Assembly: GCF_000024545.1 (NCBI RefSeq)
Contig: NC_013947.1
Span: forward strand, 3,968,001 to 4,032,000
Length of the DNA stretch: 64,000 bases
DNA from: Stackebrandtia nassauensis DSM 44728
GTDB lineage: Bacteria > Actinomycetota > Actinomycetes > Mycobacteriales > Micromonosporaceae
Reading direction: 5' to 3'
The position numbers were made by a program, and so were the translations under genes. Shown piece after piece: positions 16,148-26,154 of the stretch (the first letter of the stretch is position 1; the number at the start of each line of letters is the position of its first letter). A model generated the notes under the pieces. That model was not told the origin of the DNA and did not search any database. It worked only from the letters and a program-made list of their open reading frames with translations.

Positions 16148-17977
16148 TCAGTTGTAGTACAGCGCGTTGAGGATCTGCATGTTGATCTCGTCGTTCCACT
16201 TCGCCGGGTAGTAGCGACCCTGCGTGGCCGTCGCGATCGCGTCCAGGTGATCCTTGTCGGCGTCCTTGCCGTAACCGATCGTCATGATCGAGGCTTCCTT
16301 GTCACGGTCCTTGGCCGACAGGTCCTTCAGTTCCTCCGTGACGTCCTCATTACTCAGACTGGCGTCCGACTCGCTGCCGCCGTCGGATATCACCACCACC
16401 AGGTTGATCGCCCCGGTGGTCTTGTTGTAGTTGTCCAGGACGTTCTTGTACGCCTCCACGACGGTGTCGTTGAGGCCGCCGTCCGCGGCCGGTTCCACGG
16501 CACTGAGCTGCGATTCGATGTCATCCTGCCGCGACTTGTCGAACTCACCGATCTCCACCAGTTTCTGGTACGCCGTACCGGCGACCGGATCGTCGTACGG
16601 ATATCGCCACAGGCCCACATTGGCCTGTTCGCCGAACAGGTCCAGCGATCTCTCCAGCGACTTGCGAATGATGTCCATACGCGACAGTTTCTCGCCGTCG
16701 TAGGGTTCCTCGGTGCTCATCGACGACGAGGAGTCGACCACGACCAGGACGTTGGCCGGACGGGCCACCGCCTGCCAGGTCGCCAGCGTGGTCTGGACAC
16801 TCTCGGAGTCGACCTTGTCGCGTTGCGTCGCGGTGATCTGGGTGGCCAGGCCCTCGGTACCGGTCAGTTCGCTGCTGGCCTCGCGACGGGTGCCGTCGCG
16901 GAAGCCGCCCTTCTTGATCTCCTTCTGGCCTTCACCGAGCAGGTACTCGCCGAACTGCTTCCCGATCTCCTGGTGGGTCGCGTCGGTCCAGGACACGTTC
17001 TGCAGCACCGCCAGCGGGTAGTCGGCGTCGAGGCTGCCGTCTGCCGGGTACACCGCCGTCAACGGCGATTCGGTACCGGAGAAGTTGTTCTTCCAGACGT
17101 CGCGCTCCAGCGCCGGGAACGCCGACACGAAGCCGACCGGGTCACCCTTCGCCTTCGCCTCGGAGACCTTGCCCATCATCTCCTCGACGCTGGGGGTCTC
17201 CTTGTGGACGGTGCTTTTCAGTTTGGAGACGTTGCCCAGTTCCTCGGCGTCGACACCGGCGCTGCGGTTCTTGTCCACGATGCTCAACAGCGCGTGCAGG
17301 TCGGCGGTGGAGGCCATCGGGTCGCTCATGCCGACGGTGATGTCGCCCCACTTGTCCTTGCCGAACTGGCTCCAATCGGAGTCCTCGGCCAGTTTCAGCA
17401 GGTTGCCCCAGGTGGGTTTACCGGCCTTGTCGACCGGTTTGTCCTCGTTGCGCCAGCCCAGGGCCTTGGCGGCCTCGGTGGGCATCGCGATCACGGTCGG
17501 ACTGGTCGCGACCAGCGGCGGCGAGTCCGGCAGCATCTTCTTGCCACGGTCGGAGATCTTGGCCATCTCCAGCCACGCCATCGACTCCGGGATCCACACG
17601 TGCGGCAGATCCTTCTTGGAGCCCGTGCTGGAGCCCGACAGCGCCGACACGACGTCCTGGGAGGCCTGCTCGCGCACTTCCACGCTGATGCACTGTCCCC
17701 CGTCCACCGACGGCTCGGTACCGGCCCAGGAGCGCGCGGCGGTCTGGAGGGTTCCGCTGATCTCCTTGGGGGCCGCCACGACCGCCTTGATCGGGTCGCC
17801 GCTGCAACCGGTGCTCAGCAGGAACGCGTAGCCGCCGACCAGGCCGCTGGCGGCCAGCGCGACGACGGTGGTCACGACGATCCACGGAGCGACGGGCAGA
17901 CGGCGGCGGATGACCTGCCTGCGGCGACCGCGCCGATGCGACCTAACGACACCCGATTGGCTGCGGCCACGTGCCAT
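16148..17977 (-). CDS. Membrane-anchored protein with solute-binding-like and VWA domains
   Basis: 609 residues from ATG 17977 behind AGGAG. A basic N-terminus (RRGRRRQVIRRR) precedes one transmembrane segment (about 27-52), so the bulk is extracytoplasmic. Residues ~60-350 resemble a bacterial extracellular solute-binding domain. Residues ~385-600 form a von Willebrand A domain with a MIDAS signature VVDSSSSMS and an ISDGGSE strand. The combination occurs in several actinobacterial families and suggests ligand capture linked to metal-dependent protein contacts on the cell surface; no substrate is known. It lies 74 nt downstream of gcvP on the same strand but is functionally unrelated by sequence. 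Confidence 0.78.
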   Translation of the reverse strand: MARGRSQSGVVRSHRRGRRRQVIRRRLPVAPWIVVTTVVALAASGLVGGYAFLLSTGCSGDPIKAVVAAPKEISGTLQTAARSWAGTEPSVDGGQCISVEVREQASQDVVSALSGSSTGSKKDLPHVWIPESMAWLEMAKISDRGKKMLPDSPPLVATSPTVIAMPTEAAKALGWRNEDKPVDKAGKPTWGNLLKLAEDSDWSQFGKDKWGDITVGMSDPMASTADLHALLSIVDKNRSAGVDAEELGNVSKLKSTVHKETPSVEEMMGKVSEAKAKGDPVGFVSAFPALERDVWKNNFSGTESPLTAVYPADGSLDADYPLAVLQNVSWTDATHQEIGKQFGEYLLGEGQKEIKKGGFRDGTRREASSELTGTEGLATQITATQRDKVDSESVQTTLATWQAVARPANVLVVVDSSSSMSTEEPYDGEKLSRMDIIRKSLERSLDLFGEQANVGLWRYPYDDPVAGTAYQKLVEIGEFDKSRQDDIESQLSAVEPAADGGLNDTVVEAYKNVLDNYNKTTGAINLVVVISDGGSESDASLSNEDVTEELKDLSAKDRDKEASIMTIGYGKDADKDHLDAIATATQGRYYPAKWNDEINMQILNALYYN

Positions 17978-18051
17978 CGATTTCTACTCCTGGGAGGGTA
18001 AGGGACCGGCCTAGTCTAACCACTCCGTGGGAGTAACGAGGTCTGGTGGCT

Positions 18052-20880
<2,829 letters not shown>

Positions 20881-20934
20881 TTGGCGCTCCAGGCACTTTT
20901 CAGGTCGGTGCGCGAGACACAACCGTCCCGCGGA

Positions 20935-21147
20935 TCCTCCCCCTCTGTCGGGTGCCCTGAGAGTTTCACCGCGCGGGTAATCCGCCCGGCTTGCCCCGTC
21001 GGTGAGACGTCTGAACGGGTTCAGCGTCTGCTTTCCAGAGGTGCCAGTCCGTACGGTCCTTGTGCCTGAGAGGTTCCGGGGAGGAGTTGCTCCTTCGGCG
21101 CCGCGCCGGTGACCGGTGGTCCCGGCGAGGACTCTCCCGTACGGGTT
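20935..21147 (-). promoter_or_regulatory. Tandem glycine riboswitch (gcvT type)
   Basis: The minus-strand leader of gcvP shows two glycine aptamers in series. Aptamer 1 begins in GGGAGAG (about 21138-21132), continues through GCGCCGAAGGAGCAA and CTCTCAGGCA, and is closed by a self-complementary CCGTACGG helix at 21137-21144 and 21049-21056. The linker and aptamer 2 contain TCTGGAAAGCAGAC, the GGCAAGCCGG segment and GAAACTCTCAGGGCAC. These match the known glycine riboswitch core in order and spacing. Glycine binding normally turns on glycine cleavage genes. The expression platform lies in the last ~60 nt before the gcvP start but was not resolved. Confidence 0.88.
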
Positions 21148-21165
21148 TTCAGCTTTTCGGCGCCT

Positions 21166-21194
21166 ACCCTACCCGTCTCTACGCGACGGGTCCA
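21166..21194 (-). promoter_or_regulatory. Predicted promoter of the gcvP riboswitch transcript
   Basis: On the minus strand a -35-like TGGACC (21194-21189) is followed after exactly 17 bp by a -10-like TAGGGT (21171-21166). The predicted transcript start near 21159 is just upstream of the first aptamer helix, which supports the assignment. It is a consensus-based prediction for a HrdB/sigma-70 class factor. Confidence 0.5.
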
Positions 21195-21203
21195 TCCACC
21201 CGT

Positions 21204-21368
21204 AGGGCCTGTGTGGGGATCCACTTGCGTCGCGAGCGGCCTCCAGGTGGATGCATGGCAAGGCGGAGGTGCGCCTGCTTACCGGGGTTGTAAGCAGGCG
21301 TGCCGACAACGCAGCCAGGCGCCGCCTGGTGGGCGCGCAGCAGCAAACGGGATCCCCACACAGGCCCT
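21204..21368. repeat. 165-bp element with 19-bp perfect terminal inverted repeats and internal hairpins
   Basis: Perfect 19-bp arms AGGGCCTGTGTGGGGATCC (21204-21222) and its reverse complement (21350-21368) enclose 127 bp. Inside are an 11-bp perfect hairpin CGCCTGCTTAC/GTAAGCAGGCG with a 7-nt loop (about 21272-21300), CCAGGC/GCCTGG around GCC (about 21314-21328), and a CCACT/AGGTGG pairing next to the left arm. Together they give a cruciform-like multibranch fold. It occupies the gap between the ftsR stop and the gcvP promoter. No target-site duplication or open reading frame is seen. It may be a MITE/ERIC-like repeat or a structured RNA or terminator. Confidence 0.7.
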
Positions 21369-21393
21369 TCATGCCACAGGCGTGTCGTGGCGG

Positions 21394-21903
21394 TTACGAG
21401 GCGGCGCGACGGGCGCGGCGGTGCGCCAGTTCGTCGACCGGCGTCGAGGCCGGTCCGAGACCTGGCGGCACGGCGGGCAGCGCGGTCACACTGCCGCGGA
21501 TGTCGGCCACCGCCCCGGCCAGCGCGATGCCGAAGACACCCTGGCCGCCGCGCAGCAGGTCGACGACCTCCTCGGGCGAACGGCACTCGTACACTGTGGT
21601 GCCGTCGGAGATGAGGGTGATGTTGGCCAGGTCGTGTTCGCCGCGCGAACGCAGCACCTCGATGGCCTTGCGGATGTTCTGCAGCGACACCCCGGCGTCC
21701 AGCAGGCTCTTGACGACCTTGAGCACCACGATGTCGCGAAACGAGTACAGCCGTTGGCTGCCCGAGCCCTCGGCGTCGCGGACGCTGGGGGTGACCAGGT
21801 CGGTGCGGGCCCAGTAGTCGAGCTGCCGGTAGGTGATGCCCGCGGCGTTGCACGCCACCGGGCCTCGGTAGCCGCGGACCTCGTCACGCGCTTGGGTACT
21901 CAT
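21394..21903 (-). CDS. ftsR: MerR-family regulator, FtsR-like
   Basis: 169 residues from ATG 21903 behind GGGAGGA. The N-terminal winged helix-turn-helix is MerR-type (NAAGITYRQLDYWARTDLV, then RLYSFRDIVVLKVVKSLLDA and GVSLQNIRKAIEVLR). The C-terminal half (LANITLISDGTTVYECRSPE, LLRGGQGVFGIALAG) matches the actinobacterial Rv1828/FtsR group. In Corynebacterium FtsR activates ftsZ; this is known for the family and inferred here. Neighbours DUF151, garA and gcvH are in the order known from mycobacteria. The longer frame starting at 21951 adds 16 residues without a ribosome-binding site. Confidence 0.88.
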   Translation of the reverse strand: MSTQARDEVRGYRGPVACNAAGITYRQLDYWARTDLVTPSVRDAEGSGSQRLYSFRDIVVLKVVKSLLDAGVSLQNIRKAIEVLRSRGEHDLANITLISDGTTVYECRSPEEVVDLLRGGQGVFGIALAGAVADIRGSVTALPAVPPGLGPASTPVDELAHRRARRAAS

Positions 21904-21972
21904 CACCGCCGTCCTCCCCACACCGCCGATACTGGACACAGTGTACGGCATCCGGTCACTCGGCGGCGTGAC

Positions 21973-22437
21973 TCATTCCGCGAAATCCTCGGGGGTCACG
22001 TTGTCCAGGAACGCCCGGAACCGTTCGACCTCGTCGTCGGCCGCCTCCGACATCGTGATGCCCGACTCGTCCAGCACCTCGGGGGTGCACCGCACCGGTG
22101 CCCCGATGCGCAGCGCCACCGCGATGGCGTCCGACGGCCGCGCCGACACCCGCACATCACCGTCGAACACCAGGTCGGCGTAGTACACCGAGTCCTGCAT
22201 GTCGTTGATCTCCACGGCGACCAGTTCCGCGCCCAGCGCGACGATGACGTCGCGCAGCAGGTCGTGGGTCAGTGGCCGCGCGGGGGTGATGCCCTGTTGT
22301 TCGTAGGCGATGGCGGTGGCCTCGACCGCTCCTATCCAGATCGGCAGGAATCGGTCGCCGTCCACCTCTTTGAGCAACACGATCGGCTGGTTGGTGGGTA
22401 GTTCCACCCGGACGCCGACCACCCTCAATTCGTGCAC
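21973..22437 (-). CDS. Bifunctional nuclease family (DUF151) protein
   Basis: 154 residues from GTG 22437. Sequence features of DUF151 are MHELRVVGVRVELPTNQPIV, LPIWIGAVEATAIA, and the Ser-Asp motif in VRVSARPSDAIAVALRIGAP. Plant and bacterial relatives have been reported to have nuclease activity; the actinobacterial Rv1829-like member has no settled role. It lies 69 nt upstream of ftsR on the same strand and follows a strong stem-loop that probably ends the garA transcript, so it likely has its own promoter or relies on read-through. Confidence 0.88.
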   Translation of the reverse strand: MHELRVVGVRVELPTNQPIVLLKEVDGDRFLPIWIGAVEATAIAYEQQGITPARPLTHDLLRDVIVALGAELVAVEINDMQDSVYYADLVFDGDVRVSARPSDAIAVALRIGAPVRCTPEVLDESGITMSEAADDEVERFRAFLDNVTPEDFAE

Positions 22438-22523
22438 CGGCCCGCCTTATCTCGTCAGTGGGACTTGACATGCCTACGTTTCGACCGTACACGCCGGTCG
22501 GGGCCCACGGGTCGAGGTAGGCG

Positions 22524-22574
22524 CGACGCGAACACTCCGCGACGGTGTGGTCACCGCGCGGAGTTGTCGCGTCG
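22524..22574 (-). terminator. Long imperfect stem-loop after garA
   Basis: 18-nt arms at 22524-22541 and 22557-22574 pair with only two mismatches around a 15-nt loop. The structure sits just beyond the garA stop codon (22583) on the minus strand. It lacks a clear T-run, as is common for high-GC actinobacterial terminators. Confidence 0.6.
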
Positions 22575-22582
22575 TGGCTTGG

Positions 22583-23017
22583 TTACCGGGCCTGCGGACC
22601 GGCGATGAACACCAGCCGGAACTTACCCACCTGTACTTCGTCGCCGTTGCCGAGGGTCGCGGTCTCGACGCGTTCCCGGTTGACGTAGGTCCCGTTGAGG
22701 CTGCCGACATCGCGGACGGTGAAGGTGGCCCCGTCACGGTGGAATTCGGCGTGGCGACGCGACACGGTCACGTCGTCGAGGAAGATGTCGCTGTCGGGGT
22801 GACGTCCGGAGGTGGTGACGTCCAGGTCGAGCAGGAAGCGCGCGCCCGCGTTGGGGCCGCGGCGCACCAGCAGCAGCGCGGTACCCGGCGGCAGCGAATC
22901 GGAAAGCCGTCCGGCGTTGACCTCGGGCGCTGACGTGTCCAGAGCCTCGTCCAAGGCGCCAAGGTTCATTGTCGACGTCGTGTCGAGCGGAGGGTACTCG
23001 TCGCCGGGGCGCGTCAT
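22583..23017 (-). CDS. garA: FHA-domain metabolic regulator, GarA/OdhI type
   Basis: 144 residues from ATG 23017 behind GAGGTGG. The short N-terminal tail has a phosphorylatable DTTST motif (~13-17) equivalent to the ETTS site of GarA/OdhI. The FHA domain (~50-140) shows the phosphothreonine-binding signature GRHPDSDIFLDDVTVSRRHA and DVGSLNGTYVNR. In mycobacteria and corynebacteria the unphosphorylated protein inhibits 2-oxoglutarate dehydrogenase and regulates glutamate metabolism after Ser/Thr kinase signalling. That role is carried over from the family. It lies downstream of gcvH on the same strand with a 48-nt gap. Confidence 0.92.
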   Translation of the reverse strand: MTRPGDEYPPLDTTSTMNLGALDEALDTSAPEVNAGRLSDSLPPGTALLLVRRGPNAGARFLLDLDVTTSGRHPDSDIFLDDVTVSRRHAEFHRDGATFTVRDVGSLNGTYVNRERVETATLGNGDEVQVGKFRLVFIAGPQAR

Positions 23018-23065
23018 GGGACCACCTCAATTATGTCGGTGCACTGGATAGAGTCAGGCAAAGTG

Positions 23066-23443
23066 TTATTCGGTCAGTTTGGCGTATGCCTCGGAGTCGA
23101 GCAACCCCGCCACGTCGGCGACGTCGTCGGGCTCGATCTCGAACAGCCAGCCGTCGTCGAAGGGGCTGGCGTTGACGATCTCCGGCTCTTGTTCGAGTTT
23201 GTCGTTGCGGGCCGTCACGGTGCCCGAGATGGGCGCGTAGATGTCCGAAACGCTCTTGGTCGACTCCACCTCGCCGATCGCGTCGCCGGCGGTCAGTTTC
23301 GCTCCGACGTCGGGCAGCTGAACGAAAACGATGTCACCAAGCGCCTTTTGCGCGTAGTCGGTGATGCCCACCCGCACCGCCCCGTCCTGATTGGGTTCGG
23401 TGACCCATTCGTGTTCGGCGGTGAAACGCAGCTGCTGCGACAT
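23066..23443 (-). CDS. gcvH: Glycine cleavage system H protein
   Basis: 125 residues from ATG 23443, the usual H-protein length. The lipoyl-attachment motif EVESTKSVSD puts the modified lysine at residue 63. The flanking half-barrel sequences ITDYAQKALGDIVFVQLPDVG and PFDDGWLFEI are typical. The lipoyl arm shuttles the aminomethyl group from GcvP to GcvT and then to lipoamide dehydrogenase. An in-frame start at 23515 would add 24 unconserved residues. gcvP lies 2.2 kb downstream under separate riboswitch control. Confidence 0.95.
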   Translation of the reverse strand: MSQQLRFTAEHEWVTEPNQDGAVRVGITDYAQKALGDIVFVQLPDVGAKLTAGDAIGEVESTKSVSDIYAPISGTVTARNDKLEQEPEIVNASPFDDGWLFEIEPDDVADVAGLLDSEAYAKLTE

Positions 23444-23608
23444 ATCTTCGGTGCGTCCCTTCTCATCAACCGGTCCGGCCCTTCCGATGGCGTCACCCGA
23501 CCGACTGAGCCTCAAGCCCCCACCATGCCCGGTTTCGCCAACACGACCGTACCGCCGTCCTCAATCACCGTGACGGCCACCCCACCTCCACACGCCTGGC
23601 GACGCGGG

Positions 23609-24214
23609 CTAGTCGGTGCCGGCGGGCGTGCGGGCGGCGCGCAACAGCGGGATCGCCTGCGCCAGATACAACACCACCGACAGCCAGTACAGGACGATGC
23701 CCCACCAGGCCAATGCCCAGCCCAGCGGCAGTGCCCAGCCCTCGGCGGGCTCGTACAGGCCCGCCAGCGCCAGCGTCGGCAGCGAGCTGAACAGGATGAA
23801 GGTGGCGGTCTTGCCGACGAAGTGCACCTTCAGGGGGGCGTAGCCGCTGCGGCGCACCGCCACGACGGTGGCCAGCATGACGGCCTCGCGGGCGAGCAGG
23901 ACGAGGGTGAACTGCCACGGCAGCAGGCCGGTGATCGTCAGGGCGCCGACGGCGACCAGGATGTACAGCCGGTCGACGATAGGGTCGAGGATCTGGCCGA
24001 AGCGGCTCTCCTGGCCCAGGCGGCGGGCCAGGAATCCGTCGATCCAGTCGGTGCCGCCGCCCACGGCCAGCACCACCACGGCGGCGACGTAGGAGTCGGT
24101 GGCCAGCAGCAGGTAGCAGAACACCGGGATGCCGGCCAGCCGCACCATCGTGATGAGGTTGGGTACCGTCCACACTCGCCACGCGGTGGTGTCACCGAGT
24201 TCCCGACCCGTCAC
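23609..24214 (-). CDS. pgsA: CDP-alcohol phosphatidyltransferase (PgsA-type)
   Basis: 201 residues, GTG start overlapping the response-regulator stop by 4 nt (GTGA). The CDP-alcohol phosphotransferase signature D-W-x-D-G-x2-A-R-x8-G-x3-D-x3-D is complete in DWIDGFLARRLGQESRFG followed by QILDPIVDRL. Five or so hydrophobic segments complete the integral membrane fold. The best fit is CDP-diacylglycerol:glycerol-3-phosphate phosphatidyltransferase or a close paralogue (mycobacterial PgsA2 position), making phosphatidylglycerol or cardiolipin precursors. The exact acceptor alcohol is uncertain. It is coupled to an upstream two-component system. Confidence 0.85.
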   Translation of the reverse strand: MTGRELGDTTAWRVWTVPNLITMVRLAGIPVFCYLLLATDSYVAAVVVLAVGGGTDWIDGFLARRLGQESRFGQILDPIVDRLYILVAVGALTITGLLPWQFTLVLLAREAVMLATVVAVRRSGYAPLKVHFVGKTATFILFSSLPTLALAGLYEPAEGWALPLGWALAWWGIVLYWLSVVLYLAQAIPLLRAARTPAGTD

Positions 24215-24918
24215 CGCGCCTCCCAGACTCTTCTCTTATGGACTGCTGATTGTCGTCCCGCTCTGGGCGGGGATTCTAACCGGCCCTCGGTGTGGCCTGC
24301 CATGCCGTGTGTGACGGCGTACAGCGCGGCCTGGGTCCGGTCGGCGACGCCGAGTTTGCGAAACAGGCTCGACAGGTGGGTCTTGACGGTCTTCTCGGCC
24401 ACCGACAGCTGTTTGGCGATCTCCCGGTTGGAGCGGCCCGCGGCCACCAGGGCCAGGACCTCGCGTTCCCGGGCGGTCAGCGCGGCGACCGGGCCCGGCG
24501 CGGGGGCGGTCATGGCGGTGACGGCCTCGCGGGCGAAGATCACCTGGCCGTCGGCGACCGAGCGGATCGCCTGGGCCAGCGAGTCGGGATCGATGTCCTT
24601 GTACAGGAATCCGGCGGCTCCGGCCGCCACGGCCTCGGTGACCCGGACGGCCTCGGTGACCGAGGTCAGCACGATCACCTTCGCGCGGTGGTCGGAGGCG
24701 GCCAGCCGGGTCAGCACCTTGGCGCCGTCGGAGCCGGGCATGTTGAGGTCCAGCAGCACCACGTCGGGTTCGTGGGCGGCGATGAGGGCAAGCGCCTCGT
24801 CGCCGTCGCGGGCCTCGGCCACGACCGACAGGTCGGGCTGGATGTCCAGAAAGGTCTTCAGGCCCTGCCGCACGATCGGGTGGTCGTCGGCGACCAGGAC
24901 ACGGATCGGTTCAGACAC
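24211..24918 (-). CDS. NarL/LuxR-family response regulator
   Basis: 235 residues from GTG 24918, which overlaps the kinase stop by 8 nt. The receiver domain has the acidic pocket DDH (11-13), the phosphoacceptor D57 in LLDLNMPG, T/S83-type LTSVTEA and K106-type LYKD. The C-terminal LuxR helix-turn-helix (LTAREREVLALVAAGRSNRE, then AKQLSVAEKTVKTHLSSL) is complete, with a ~30-residue tail. It is the cognate partner of the adjacent GAF histidine kinase. A longer frame from 25002 lies inside the kinase gene and is rejected. Confidence 0.92.
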   Translation of the reverse strand: MSEPIRVLVADDHPIVRQGLKTFLDIQPDLSVVAEARDGDEALALIAAHEPDVVLLDLNMPGSDGAKVLTRLAASDHRAKVIVLTSVTEAVRVTEAVAAGAAGFLYKDIDPDSLAQAIRSVADGQVIFAREAVTAMTAPAPGPVAALTAREREVLALVAAGRSNREIAKQLSVAEKTVKTHLSSLFRKLGVADRTQAALYAVTHGMAGHTEGRLESPPRAGRQSAVHKRRVWEAR

Positions 24919-26032
24919 CGGGCACCGCCAGCCGCACCGTGGTGCCGCCGCCGATGGACGCGTCGATGTCCAGGCGGCCACCGACTCCGGCGACGCGTTC
25001 ACGCATCGACTCGATGCCCAGGCCGCCGCCGTTGTCGGCCCCGGGGTCGAAGCCGGAGCCGTCGTCGCTGATCTCGGCGAGGAACTCGGGCCCGCCGCAC
25101 AGGGTCACCCGCACCAGGTCGGCGTGCGAATGCCGCACCGCGTTGTGCACCGCTTCCTGAATCACCCGTAGCACCTCCAGTTCCGCCCCGGCGGGCACGC
25201 CGGGGTCGCCGTGCACCGTGAACTCGGTGCGCACCGCGTGCAGCCGCTCCACCAGCCGCAGGTGCTTGCGCACCGTCCCGGCCAGACCGTGGACGTCCAG
25301 GTCCGCGGGACGCAGCTCCACGATCACCTCGCGCAGTTCCCGGGCGGCCTCGGCGGCCAGCGACTCGACCTTCTCCAGCTGCGACAGGGCCGCGTCGGCG
25401 TCGCTGGCGGCCAGCGCCCGCGCCGAGGAGGCGGCCAGCCGCAGCGAGAACAGCTTCTGCGAGACCGCGTCGTGCAACTCCCGGGCCAGCCGGGTGCGTT
25501 CCTGCACCACGCTCAGCTCGTGGGCCTGCTCGTACAGGCGGGCGTTGGCCAACGCGATCGCCGCGTGCGAGGCGAACAGCGTCAGCAGCGCCTCGTCGCG
25601 TTCGGTGAAGCCGCATTCCTTGTCGGCCAGGAAGATGATGCCGACGGTCTCGTCGCCGTCGCGGATCGGCACACCCAGGAAGTCGGTCATGTTGGGGTGC
25701 GCGGTCGGGAAGTACCCGAACCGGGCATCGGCGCGGATGTCGCGGCTGCGGATGGTCTCGCCCTCGTGCAGCAGCGCCGCCAGCATCCCGTGCTGGCGCG
25801 GCAGCGGCCCGATCGCGGCGCGCTGCCGCTCGCTGATGCCGTCGGTGATGAACTCGGCGAAGCCGCCGCCCTCGTCGGGGATGCCCAGGGCGGCGTAGCG
25901 GGCCCGCAGCAGCTGCCGCGAGGACCGCACGATCACCTCCAGCACCTCGGCCACCGACAGATGCCGCGTCACCGACAGCACGGCGGTGCTGACGGCGCTG
26001 AGCACCTCGTCGGTGTCCTCCCGGTCGGTCAC
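24911..26032 (-). CDS. GAF-domain sensor histidine kinase
   Basis: 373 residues from GTG 26032. A GAF domain (~25-165) precedes a HisKA_3 dimerisation segment with phosphoacceptor H187 in RTRLARELHDAVSQKLFSLR. The HATPase_c domain shows the N-box EAVHNAVRHSHA, the G1 box DDGSGFDPGADNGGGLG and G2-like SIGGGTTVRL. There is no transmembrane segment, so it senses a cytoplasmic signal such as a small molecule or redox state through the GAF domain. It overlaps the response-regulator gene and heads the regulator/pgsA string. The palindrome at 26096-26115 lies in its upstream region. Confidence 0.92.
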   Translation of the reverse strand: MTDREDTDEVLSAVSTAVLSVTRHLSVAEVLEVIVRSSRQLLRARYAALGIPDEGGGFAEFITDGISERQRAAIGPLPRQHGMLAALLHEGETIRSRDIRADARFGYFPTAHPNMTDFLGVPIRDGDETVGIIFLADKECGFTERDEALLTLFASHAAIALANARLYEQAHELSVVQERTRLARELHDAVSQKLFSLRLAASSARALAASDADAALSQLEKVESLAAEAARELREVIVELRPADLDVHGLAGTVRKHLRLVERLHAVRTEFTVHGDPGVPAGAELEVLRVIQEAVHNAVRHSHADLVRVTLCGGPEFLAEISDDGSGFDPGADNGGGLGIESMRERVAGVGGRLDIDASIGGGTTVRLAVPGV

Positions 26033-26095
26033 GTCCGCCAGCCTATGCCAGGCCCGGCCGGGTCCGGCGTGGTGACGCGGGCCGCACCGGTCTTG

Positions 26096-26115
26096 ACTTC
26101 AACCGCGGTTGAAGT
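26096..26115. promoter_or_regulatory. 20-bp perfect palindrome, MerR-type operator candidate
   Basis: ACTTCAACCGCGGTTGAAGT is a perfect palindrome in the 122-bp divergent gap between the kinase gene and an unknown plus-strand gene. On the plus strand it overlaps a TTGACT -35 element (26094-26099) and leaves about 18-19 bp to a weak CAGGCT/AGGCTC -10. That spacing resembles promoters activated by MerR-family proteins. No regulator gene lies next to it. Confidence 0.55.
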
Positions 26116-26154
26116 GTCAGGCTCCGGCCACCGAAGTCCTAACACGACAATCGA

